From: an uncultured Ruminococcus sp.
GTDB lineage: Bacteria; Bacillota; Clostridia; Oscillospirales; Ruminococcaceae
Reading direction: 5' to 3'
DNA: 8,127 nucleotides
Assembly: GCA_947177715.1 (NCBI GenBank)
Contig: CAMWVM010000057.1
Coordinates: 1-8,127 of the forward strand
Part shown: positions 1-5,494 of the stretch, piece by piece
Layout: each line of letters opens with the position of its first letter
How positions within the stretch are numbered: position 1 is the first letter of the stretch
Program-made: the position numbers and the translations under genes
The notes under the pieces: generated by a model
Database searches by the model: none
What the model was told of the DNA's origin: nothing
The model's input: only the letters and a program-made list of their open reading frames with translations

Positions 1-62
1 GTAGTATACTATTATAAGTACTAAGGGTTTTATTCTCTTATTATATGTTTAATATATTTTTT

Positions 63-69
63 GGAAGGA
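63..69 (+). promoter_or_regulatory. galE ribosome binding site
   Basis: GGAAGGA lies 8 nt before the ATG at 78. It decides the start: the earlier in-frame ATG at 45 is preceded only by a T-rich stretch without a Shine-Dalgarno match. Confidence 0.8.
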
Positions 70-77
70 CGGATTAT

Positions 78-1091
78 ATGTCTAAAATTTTAGTTACCGG
101 CGGTGCGGGTTTTATAGGCAGTCATACTTGTGTTGAGCTTTTGGAAGCTGGACATGAAATTGTAATACTCGACAATTTTTCAAATTCAAAACCTGAAGCA
201 TTAAATCGCATAAAAAAGATTACAGGAAAAGATTTTAAATTTTATGAGGCTGATTTGCTTAATTTGTCTGATGTTGAAAAAGTATTCAAAGAAAATGACA
301 TATCTGCGGTAATTCATTTTGCAGGTTTAAAAGCTGTTGGTGAATCAGTTCAGAAGCCTGTGGAATATTATCATAATAATATAACAGGTACGCTAATGCT
401 TATACAAGCTATGAGAAAATATAACTGCAAGAAGATTGTATTTTCATCTTCTGCAACTGTATATGGTGTAAATAATCCGGTTCCATATGTTGAAACAATG
501 CCAACAAACAGTTCAACTAATCCATATGGTTACACTAAGGTAATGATTGAACAGATTTTGAAGGATGTTTATGTATCGGATAATAATTGGTCGGTTGTTT
601 TGTTAAGATACTTTAATCCGATTGGTGCACATAAGAGCGGACTTATCGGAGAAGATCCAAATGGAATTCCAAATAATCTTTTCCCATACATTGCACAGGT
701 GGCAACAGGAAAGCTTGAAGCTTTAGGTGTTTTCGGAAATGATTATGACACTCCTGACGGAACGGGTGTAAGAGATTATATTCATGTTGTTGACCTGGCA
801 ACTGGTCATTTAAATGCTTTGAATTATGCACTTGAACACAATGGTGTTGAGGCAGTTAACTTGGGTACTGGCAAAGGCTCAAGTGTAATGGATGTTCTTC
901 ATGCTTTTGAAAAAGCATGCGGAAAGGAACTTCCTTATGTTATTAAACCAAGAAGAGCCGGAGATATTGCTACTTGTTATGCTGACACACATAAAGCAAA
1001 AGAACTTTTAGGCTGGGAAGCTAAATATCAGCTGGATGAAATGGCAGCTGACGGATGGAACTTTACTAAAAACAATCCCAACGGACTTTAA
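78..1091 (+). CDS. galE: UDP-glucose 4-epimerase GalE
   Basis: This is a 337-residue protein of the extended SDR family that interconverts UDP-glucose and UDP-galactose in the cytoplasm (Leloir pathway, sugar-nucleotide supply) using tightly bound NAD. The Rossmann motif TGGAGFIG is at residues 7-14. The catalytic Ser124 lies in FSSSATVYG and the YxxxK pair is Tyr150/Lys154. RYFNPIGAH (177-185) and the C-terminal RRAGDIATCYAD (292-303) are typical of GalE. The length matches the usual 330-340. I chose the ATG at 78 because GGAAGGA (63-69) sits 8 nt upstream and the protein then opens MSKILVTGG; an in-frame ATG at 45 has no ribosome binding site and would add 11 residues absent from the family. 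Cys300 falls where E. coli GalE has Tyr299, which suggests wider substrate use. The gene stands alone, converging on the coiled-coil gene. The identification is secure. Confidence 0.96.
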   Translation: MSKILVTGGAGFIGSHTCVELLEAGHEIVILDNFSNSKPEALNRIKKITGKDFKFYEADLLNLSDVEKVFKENDISAVIHFAGLKAVGESVQKPVEYYHNNITGTLMLIQAMRKYNCKKIVFSSSATVYGVNNPVPYVETMPTNSSTNPYGYTKVMIEQILKDVYVSDNNWSVVLLRYFNPIGAHKSGLIGEDPNGIPNNLFPYIAQVATGKLEALGVFGNDYDTPDGTGVRDYIHVVDLATGHLNALNYALEHNGVEAVNLGTGKGSSVMDVLHAFEKACGKELPYVIKPRRAGDIATCYADTHKAKELLGWEAKYQLDEMAADGWNFTKNNPNGL

Positions 1092-1102
1092 TTTATAAGA
1101 CA

Positions 1103-1138
1103 AAAAACGGAGTTATCTTAATTGATAACTCCGTTTTT
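1103..1138. terminator. Bidirectional intrinsic terminator between galE and the coiled-coil gene
   Basis: A perfect 15-bp inverted repeat: 1103-1117 pairs with 1124-1138 around the 6-nt loop TTAATT. The stem core is ACGGAGTTATC, flanked by an A-run on the left and a T-run on the right, so it yields a U-tract on either strand. It lies 11 nt after the galE stop and 19 nt after the stop of the leftward coiled-coil gene, and so should end both convergent transcripts. Confidence 0.9.
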
Positions 1139-1157
1139 AGTTAACGATAATATTTTA

Positions 1158-1646
1158 TTATTCAGCAGAACCTATTTTAATTACAGCTTCTTTTATATTA
1201 GTAACTTCATTTAGATTTCTGTTAAGTACCCTTTCTGCCTCAGATAAAACTTTATTAAGATTTGAGGCCAAAGCTGATTTAATATCTCTGTCCTTTGCAA
1301 CAGCGTCAGCAATAATTTGGTCAGCCTGCTCCTTAGCACGCTTTAACTGGTCATTTGCAATCTCGCCAGCTTCTTTAATAATTTCCTGTTCAGAAACAAG
1401 AATCTTTGCTCTTTCTTCGGCTTTCTTGATTATTTCTTCAGCGTTCTTATTTGCTTCAGCAATAATCTTCTCCTTATCTCTTGCCATATCTTTAGCCTTT
1501 TTCAATTCGGTAGGGAAGTTGAGTCTGATAGTGTCAATATACTCACGCATTTGTTCACAATCAATCATTCTCTTGTTTGAAAAAGGTACGGAAGATGACT
1601 TATCAAGAAGTCCGTCCATTAAATCAAGAATTTCATCAATGTTCAT
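1158..1646 (-). CDS. Coiled-coil protein of the coaD neighbourhood (often annotated ATPase / V-type H+-ATPase subunit H-like)
   Basis: This 162-residue soluble protein has no signal peptide or membrane segment. Residues 1-50 form an N-terminal segment (MNIDEILDLMDGLLDK, then a region around DTIRLNFPTELKKAK). Residues about 50-145 are a long charged helix with repeating A/I/E/K patterns such as AEANKNAEEIIKKAEERAK and AKEQADQIIADA, like the coiled coil of ATP synthase b/E/H subunits or DivIVA-type proteins. I recognise the family from memory as one found beside coaD in Clostridia, where it is loosely called ATPase. There is no Walker motif, so that name is not supported. It is the third gene of rsmD-coaD-X, 27 nt after coaD, with GAAAGGA (1656-1662) 9 nt before the ATG. 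Function is unknown; a scaffold or cell-division role is only a guess. Confidence 0.85.
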   Translation of the reverse strand: MNIDEILDLMDGLLDKSSSVPFSNKRMIDCEQMREYIDTIRLNFPTELKKAKDMARDKEKIIAEANKNAEEIIKKAEERAKILVSEQEIIKEAGEIANDQLKRAKEQADQIIADAVAKDRDIKSALASNLNKVLSEAERVLNRNLNEVTNIKEAVIKIGSAE

Positions 1647-1673
1647 TATTTAACATCCTTTCTTTTGTGCTTT

Positions 1674-2165
1674 TTATTGTTTTGATAAGTATAAACGATT
1701 TTTTATTACTTCAAGAATTTCCGGGGGAACAAGTCCGCTTATGTTTCCGCCAAGACTGGCAATTTCCTTAACGACACTTGAAGAAAGATACATATTTTCG
1801 CTATTTGTTGTTAGAAATACAGTTTCAGCTTCGGCATATAGTTTTTTATTTGCAAGCGCCATCTGAAATTCATATTCAAAGTCAGAAACAGCTCTTAGAC
1901 CTTTGACAATAGCGGCAGCTCCTGTTTTTTGAAGATAATCGGCCAAGAGTCCGTTATTACAGTCAATTTCAACATTGTTCAGGTGCTTAGTAACTGTTCT
2001 GATCATTTCCATTCGTTCCTCAACAGAAAAACTTGCAGAAGATTTTCCGGGATTAAAGGAAACAAGGACGATTACTTTATCAAAAAGCCTTGAAGCTCGA
2101 TTTATTATATCAAGATGACCTAAAGTTACCGGGTCAAAACTTCCCGGGCAAACTGCAATTTTCAT
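1674..2165 (-). CDS. coaD: Phosphopantetheine adenylyltransferase (PPAT)
   Basis: CoaD transfers AMP from ATP to 4'-phosphopantetheine, giving dephospho-CoA, the next-to-last step of coenzyme A synthesis in the cytoplasm. The protein has 163 residues, the normal size. The opening MKIAVCPGSFDPVTLGHLD contains the nucleotidyltransferase TxGH motif (Thr14-His17). The conserved KGLRAVSDFEYE segment (88-99, with Arg91) and the second ATP-binding signature LSSSVVKE (127-134) are present and intact. Ser9 and Lys43 are in expected regions. The start lies 2 nt after the rsmD stop, with GAGGAG (2171-2176) inside the end of rsmD, so translation of the two genes is probably coupled. It is followed by the coiled-coil gene in the same operon. 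Nothing suggests damage or unusual composition. The identification is very secure. Confidence 0.97.
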   Translation of the reverse strand: MKIAVCPGSFDPVTLGHLDIINRASRLFDKVIVLVSFNPGKSSASFSVEERMEMIRTVTKHLNNVEIDCNNGLLADYLQKTGAAAIVKGLRAVSDFEYEFQMALANKKLYAEAETVFLTTNSENMYLSSSVVKEIASLGGNISGLVPPEILEVIKNRLYLSKQ

Positions 2166-2167
2166 TA

Positions 2168-2719
2168 TTACTCCTCATTATCTTCAAGAATTTTATAGAC
2201 AGTTACAGCTATTTTTCCGTATTTGTATCTTTTATGAAGCTGCATTCTGCCATAGCTTTCTTGGAGGGTTAACTCTTTTTCGTGTTCGCAGACAATTATC
2301 GCACCCGGATTAAGCTTATCATCAAGCAAAGGCAAAGCTTTTTCTATAAGTCCCATACGATATGGAGGGTCAAGCAAAGCAATATCTAATCCTTTTTTTG
2401 CTGCTTTCAAATAATCAAGGCTATCCATAAGCAAGACACGGGAATTCTTTTTGAATCCACAGTTTTCAATGTTTTCATTAATAACATTATATGCGGCACG
2501 GTTTTTATCCACAAAGACACAATGTTTAGCTCCACGGCTAAGGGCTTCAATACCTAATTGTCCGCTGCCTGAAAAAAGATCAAGCACAGAAGCTTCGGGT
2601 AAATCAAACTGTATAATTGAAAAAATAGCCTCTTTTACCATATCTGAGGTAGGTCGTATTTCCAGCGACTCTAATGTCTTTAATTTTTTACCTCTTGCAC
2701 TTCCTGTTATAACTCTCAT
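2168..2719 (-). CDS. rsmD: 16S rRNA (guanine(966)-N(2))-methyltransferase RsmD
   Basis: This SAM-dependent enzyme methylates N2 of G966 (E. coli numbering) in 16S rRNA during 30S assembly. The 183-residue length is typical. Residues 1-11 (MRVITGSARGK) and the RPTSDMVKEA segment at 22-31 are RsmD hallmarks. SAM-binding motif I is VLDLFSGSGQLGIEALSRGA (45-64), the acidic residue closing strand 2 is Asp71, and the catalytic motif IV is DPPY (117-120). The ATG at 2719 is preceded by GAGG with 7 nt spacing. It is the first gene of the rsmD-coaD-coiled-coil operon, directly downstream of a strong promoter, and the rsmD-coaD order is common in Bacillota. No RecG gene is seen upstream, unlike in some relatives. 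The identification is secure. Confidence 0.96.
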   Translation of the reverse strand: MRVITGSARGKKLKTLESLEIRPTSDMVKEAIFSIIQFDLPEASVLDLFSGSGQLGIEALSRGAKHCVFVDKNRAAYNVINENIENCGFKKNSRVLLMDSLDYLKAAKKGLDIALLDPPYRMGLIEKALPLLDDKLNPGAIIVCEHEKELTLQESYGRMQLHKRYKYGKIAVTVYKILEDNEE

Positions 2720-2748
2720 AAAATTACCTCAAAACTTTAGATAAATTT

Positions 2749-2777
2749 ATTATACTATAATTTTTTATTTTTGTCTA
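2749..2777 (-). promoter_or_regulatory. Sigma-A-type promoter of the rsmD-coaD operon
   Basis: Read on the minus strand, the -35 box is TAGACA (2777-2772, 5 of 6 consensus bases), followed by a 17-bp A-rich spacer and a perfect TATAAT -10 box (2754-2749). The predicted start near 2742 leaves a short leader of about 23 nt before rsmD, too short for a riboswitch. Confidence 0.75.
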
Positions 2778-2830
2778 TAGCATTTTATATATTTTTTTAT
2801 TCTTGAAACATTTATTAGCGAAAAAACACT

Positions 2831-3598
2831 TTATTTTATCTTTTTTGTCTGGATATGTTTAGTTATGGACAGCATAAGCCTTCTGGGAAGAGCTTTACCT
2901 GCAAAGCTGCTTGCTTTCATATCAAGTGAAGGGATTATTATCAGTTTTCTTTCGAACATTCCCTTTATGGCAAGCTCGGCGCATTTTTCAGCTGTAATGC
3001 TTTTTAGATTAAACTTTGCATTTGCTACTTTATTAAATTCCGTATTAACGGGACCCGGACAAAGCGCTGATATTGATACATGGCTTTTCATTGACTTAAG
3101 TTCTTCGCTTATTCCGCTTGTAAGGCTTGTAACAAAAGCTTTAGTTGCATAATAAGTTGCCATTAAAGGACCTCCGGGCATCAGTCCGGCTGATGATGCA
3201 ACATTGAGAATATAGCCTCTGTCTTTTTCAATAAAATCTTTTAAAAACATTTTGGTTAAGGAATGAAGCGCTATGCAATTTGTTTTTATCATGTCGGTTT
3301 CATTTTTTAGAGGAATTTCATTAAAATAGCCTACAGCTCCAAAGCCTGCGTTATTAATAAGTACTGACACGTTCATGCTGCATGTTTTTCTATAAAGTTC
3401 CATGCATTGTTTTTCATCTGACAAATCACACGGGATTACAGTCACATTGCCTTTAAGTTGATTTTTCAGTTCATTTAGTCTATCTGCACGTCTTGCTGTA
3501 ATAATGAGATCGAACCCTTTTTGGTTAAGCTGTTTTGCAATTTCATATCCTATGCCAGAGCTTGCACCAGTGATTAATGCACATTTTCTTTGTTTCAA
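2831..3598 (-). CDS. Short-chain dehydrogenase/reductase (classical SDR, DltE/COG0300-like)
   Basis: This 255-residue cytoplasmic NAD(P)-dependent oxidoreductase has an unknown substrate. The cofactor motif TGASSGIG is at 10-17. ARR (35-37) after strand 2 suggests a preference for NADP(H). NNAG is at 82-85 and the structural Asn at 107. The catalytic Ser136, Tyr149 and Lys153 (YxxxK) are all present, followed by CPGPVNTEF (180-188), so the enzyme should be active. Length is normal. The start is TTG (3596-3598) with GGAGG (3606-3610) 7 nt upstream; no in-frame ATG fits as well. It begins 16 nt after the mtaB stop, so the two genes are almost certainly cotranscribed. The link to tRNA modification is probably positional only. 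No terminator is visible in the 111 nt after it. The family is certain, the reaction is not assignable. Confidence 0.9.
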   Translation of the reverse strand: MKQRKCALITGASSGIGYEIAKQLNQKGFDLIITARRADRLNELKNQLKGNVTVIPCDLSDEKQCMELYRKTCSMNVSVLINNAGFGAVGYFNEIPLKNETDMIKTNCIALHSLTKMFLKDFIEKDRGYILNVASSAGLMPGGPLMATYYATKAFVTSLTSGISEELKSMKSHVSISALCPGPVNTEFNKVANAKFNLKSITAEKCAELAIKGMFERKLIIIPSLDMKASSFAGKALPRRLMLSITKHIQTKKIK

Positions 3599-3605
3599 AT
3601 CAATT

Positions 3606-3610
3606 CCTCC
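3606..3610 (-). promoter_or_regulatory. Ribosome binding site fixing the TTG start of the SDR gene
   Basis: GGAGG on the minus strand lies in the 16-nt gap after the mtaB stop, 7 nt before TTG. It supports use of the rare TTG codon, because the resulting protein begins MKQRKCALITGASSGIG, the right distance before the Rossmann motif. Confidence 0.75.
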
Positions 3611-3614
3611 ACAA

Positions 3615-4925
3615 CTATTCTTCTATTATTTTTCCAACACAGCAGTCATTTTCAACTCCTGTTATAAGGACATTAAATATTTTTCGTCTTAAACTGATTT
3701 CATCAGATGTTCTCGGCACTTTTACCAATGTGTAATTTCGAGTATACCCCTGATGAAAGTCAGTGGATTTTTCTTTTTCAAAAAGAACTTCCTGTGTTTT
3801 TCCTACCATGCTTTGAAGGAATTTATTAGACAGTTCCTTACATAGGATATCCATTTGTGAAGCTCGCTGCTGTTTGATATGTTTCGGCAAGTGTCCGCTT
3901 CTCTTGGCGGCTACTGTTCCTTTTCTTATGGAATAAGGGAAAATATGAACTCGTGAAAAGCCTATTTTTTTAACAAATTCCATTGATTCTTTAAAGTCCT
4001 CATCGGTTTCACCAACGAAACCTACCATGATATCTGTAGTAATTGAGCAGTCAGGAAAAGCGCTTCGCAGTCTGTTACACAGATCTTCATATTCAGCACA
4101 GGAATATTTTCTATTCATTGCTTTAAGTGTTTTATCACAACCGCTTTGAAGTGATAAATGAAACTGCGGGCAAAAATTGTCAAGCTTTGCTAAACGTTCA
4201 ATATCTTCGTCTGTCACCATTTCAGGTTCTATAGAGCCTAATCGCACTCTACAGTTTTTAGCTTTCCTGCATATTGCTTCAACAGCGTCGACCAGACCGA
4301 TAGAACCATTTAAATCCTTGCCATAACACCAAAGATTTATTCCTACCACAACAATTTCCCTGTGGCCGGAGTTTGCAAGATTTTCTGCTTCGGCTTCAAT
4401 CATATCTATCGGCTTTGAACGTATATGTCCTCTTGCATACGGAATGATGCAATAAGAACAATATTGATCACAACCGTCTTGTATTTTCATATAAGCACGG
4501 GTTTTTGCTTTAATATTTGTGTTTGACATTGTTTCAAACTTTTCATTTTTTGTATGCGGTTGAATGCTTATTATTCGTTGTCTGTGCACAAGATATTCAT
4601 CAATAAAATCGGGAATTAACGATTTATTTGATGCACCGGTAATTATATCACATTCCATCATTAATTCAGCTTCGTCTGAAAAAGCCTGAGGGAAGCATCC
4701 GGTAAGCACAACTATGCAATCAGGATTTGTATTTTTTATTTTATGAAGCATTTTTCTGCATTTTAAATCCGAATATGATGTTACTGTACAGGTATTGATT
4801 ACTGCAATATCTGCATCGATTATTTCAGTTACAGTTGAAAATAGCTTGCTTTCTAAAGCTTGTTTGATGTTTTCGGTTTCATATTGATTAACTTTACAGC
4901 CGAAAGTGTAATAAAAAACATTCAT
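3615..4925 (-). CDS. mtaB: tRNA t6A37 methylthiotransferase MtaB (radical SAM)
   Basis: MtaB inserts a methylthio group at C2 of N6-threonylcarbamoyladenosine-37 in ANN-decoding tRNAs, giving ms2t6A, using two [4Fe-4S] clusters and SAM. The protein has 436 residues, near the usual 430-450. The N-terminal UPF0004 domain carries Cys10 (FGCKVNQ), Cys46 (NTCTVT) and Cys77 (TGCFPQ) for the auxiliary cluster. The radical SAM motif CxxxCxxC is Cys152/Cys156/Cys159 (DGCDQYCSYC). A C-terminal TRAM-like tail covers about 375-435. FGCKVNQYE near the start favours MtaB over MiaB or RimO. An oddity is NLWCYG (197-202), where relatives usually have small residues before YG. The ATG is preceded by GGGGGAT, a G-rich Shine-Dalgarno variant. 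It leads the operon with the SDR gene and has its own divergent promoter. Family is secure; the t6A specificity follows from subfamily resemblance. Confidence 0.93.
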   Translation of the reverse strand: MNVFYYTFGCKVNQYETENIKQALESKLFSTVTEIIDADIAVINTCTVTSYSDLKCRKMLHKIKNTNPDCIVVLTGCFPQAFSDEAELMMECDIITGASNKSLIPDFIDEYLVHRQRIISIQPHTKNEKFETMSNTNIKAKTRAYMKIQDGCDQYCSYCIIPYARGHIRSKPIDMIEAEAENLANSGHREIVVVGINLWCYGKDLNGSIGLVDAVEAICRKAKNCRVRLGSIEPEMVTDEDIERLAKLDNFCPQFHLSLQSGCDKTLKAMNRKYSCAEYEDLCNRLRSAFPDCSITTDIMVGFVGETDEDFKESMEFVKKIGFSRVHIFPYSIRKGTVAAKRSGHLPKHIKQQRASQMDILCKELSNKFLQSMVGKTQEVLFEKEKSTDFHQGYTRNYTLVKVPRTSDEISLRRKIFNVLITGVENDCCVGKIIEE

Positions 4926-5009
4926 TTTTATCCCCCATATAATGCGAAAAAGTGCGTAAGCATGGTAACTTTACACAAATTTAAATGCTTTGATATTATG
5001 TTATTGACT

Positions 5010-5038
5010 ATTATACTATATTTTTATTTTTTTTGCAA
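5010..5038 (-). promoter_or_regulatory. Leftward promoter of the mtaB-SDR operon
   Basis: On the minus strand the -35 box TTGCAA (5038-5033, 4 of 6) is followed by a 17-bp A-rich spacer and a perfect TATAAT (5015-5010). The expected start near 5003 gives a leader of roughly 78 nt before mtaB. I see no strong hairpin or known riboswitch in that leader; only a weak, bulged GTG-TAA/TTA-CAC pairing is possible. Confidence 0.65.
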
Positions 5039-5045
5039 ATTCGTC

Positions 5046-5073
5046 TTGACTTTTAAAAATTAATGTTTATAAT
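5046..5073 (+). promoter_or_regulatory. Rightward promoter of the HPr-like gene
   Basis: TTGACT (5046-5051, 5 of 6) is followed by a 16-bp spacer and a perfect TATAAT (5068-5073). Transcription should start near 5080 and produce a leader of about 80 nt. Its -35 box is only 7 bp from the -35 box of the leftward mtaB promoter, so the two polymerases would compete or share a regulator. Confidence 0.75.
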
Positions 5074-5095
5074 GGTAAGTGTAGAGGAAAACTCT

Positions 5096-5131
5096 ATGAG
5101 GTTTGTTGAACCGCACAAAAATAAACATTAA
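5096..5131 (+). CDS. Possible leader peptide ORF upstream of the HPr-like gene
   Basis: An 11-codon ORF encodes MRFVEPHKNKH and ends in TAA 29 nt before the downstream ATG. AGAGGA (5083-5088) lies 7 nt before its ATG, a believable ribosome binding site, and it falls wholly inside the predicted leader. Its initiation zone overlaps a small hairpin and an arm that could pair with the main ribosome binding site. So short an ORF can occur by chance, so this is a candidate only. Confidence 0.3.
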   Translation: MRFVEPHKNKH

Positions 5132-5147
5132 ATGGTTTGCAATTAGA

Positions 5148-5153
5148 AGGAGG
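5148..5153 (+). promoter_or_regulatory. Consensus ribosome binding site of the HPr-like gene
   Basis: A full AGGAGG lies 7 nt before the ATG at 5161, within AAGGAGGAG. It is the strongest ribosome binding site in the window and points to abundant expression. It also settles the start at 5161 rather than the in-frame upstream ATG-less extension from 5137. Confidence 0.85.
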
Positions 5154-5160
5154 AGTTTTT

Positions 5161-5391
5161 ATGAAAAAGGTTAAAATCATGCTTGATTCTATAGCATCTG
5201 TAAAAAAGTTTGTCAGCGTTGTTTCAATGTATGACTTTGATGTGGATTTGGCTTCGGGAAGATATGCTGTTGACGCAAAGTCTATTATGGGTATATTCAG
5301 CCTTGACCTTTCAAATCCTATTCAGTTGGTTGCACATAGTGATAATGCAGATGCATTTCTTGAGGAGATTAAGGAATTTATAGTTGAATAA
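5161..5391 (+). CDS. HPr-like protein lacking the phosphorylatable histidine
   Basis: A 76-residue soluble protein with HPr-fold sequence. The central region RYAVDAKSIMGIFSLDLSN (34-52) closely resembles the HPr regulatory segment KSIMGVMSL, with Ser41 where canonical HPr has Ser46. The tail NADAFLEEIKEFIVE matches the last HPr helix. The N-terminal part, MLDSIASVKKFVSVVSM (7-23), aligns where HPr carries the active-site GLHARPA, but it contains no histidine at all, so it cannot pass phosphate from Enzyme I to PTS permeases. Sequences of this type occur in Clostridia under the HPr name. A role as a Crh-like regulator phosphorylated on Ser is possible but inferred. The gene is monocistronic, with its own promoter, a consensus ribosome binding site and a terminator; no ptsI or hprK is in the window. 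The fold is likely, the function unknown. Confidence 0.85.
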   Translation: MKKVKIMLDSIASVKKFVSVVSMYDFDVDLASGRYAVDAKSIMGIFSLDLSNPIQLVAHSDNADAFLEEIKEFIVE

Positions 5392-5417
5392 TCTAATATG
5401 TACTTAATGGTAAAATA

Positions 5418-5453
5418 AGCGATGAACGATTCATATTGTTCGTCGCTATTTTT
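5418..5453 (+). terminator. Intrinsic terminator of the HPr-like gene
   Basis: AGCGATGAAC (5418-5427) pairs with GTTCGTCGCT (5438-5447) as a 10-bp stem with one G-U pair and a 10-nt loop, followed by ATTTTT (5448-5453). It starts 26 nt after the HPr-like stop. The T-run is on the plus-strand side only. Confidence 0.8.
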
Positions 5454-5460
5454 GTATAAT

Positions 5461-5490
5461 AAAAACTCCCGGTTGTACCGGGAGTTTTTT
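5461..5490. terminator. Bidirectional terminator between the HPr-like gene and purL
   Basis: A perfect 13-bp inverted repeat, 5461-5473 with 5477-5489, has core ACTCCCGGT and the 3-nt loop TGT, with A5 on the left and T6 on the right. It lies 5 nt after the purL stop (minus strand), for which it is the main terminator. On the plus strand it is a second stop behind the 5418 hairpin. Confidence 0.88.
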
Positions 5491-5494
5491 AATA

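Larger units (their letters stand above)
5082..5160 (+). promoter_or_regulatory. Candidate structured mRNA leader with two mutually exclusive pairings
   Basis: Structure A is a 5-bp hairpin, TAGAG (5082-5086) with CTCTA (5092-5096) around GAAAA. Structure B pairs 5088-5094 (AAAACTC) with 5153-5159 (GAGTTTT), extended by a G-U pair at each end, and would cover the 3' half of the HPr Shine-Dalgarno. The two cannot form together because both use 5092-5095. GGTT (5100-5103) can also pair with AACC (5109-5112), which could alternatively pair with GGTT at 5134-5137. All helices are short, so the folding is unproven. Confidence 0.3.

Noticed and set aside
5..10. TATACT as a possible -10 box of galE
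   Set aside because: It matches 5 of 6 bases, but any -35 box would fall before base 1, so it cannot be tested here; the 77-base upstream region shows no complete promoter.
45..77. Upstream in-frame ATG extending GalE by 11 residues
   Set aside because: It has no Shine-Dalgarno, and the extension does not resemble GalE; GGAAGGA points to the ATG at 78.
4926..5003. Riboswitch or T-box in the mtaB leader
   Set aside because: About 78 nt of AT-rich sequence shows only a weak bulged pairing and no T-box, SAM or other recognised core motif.
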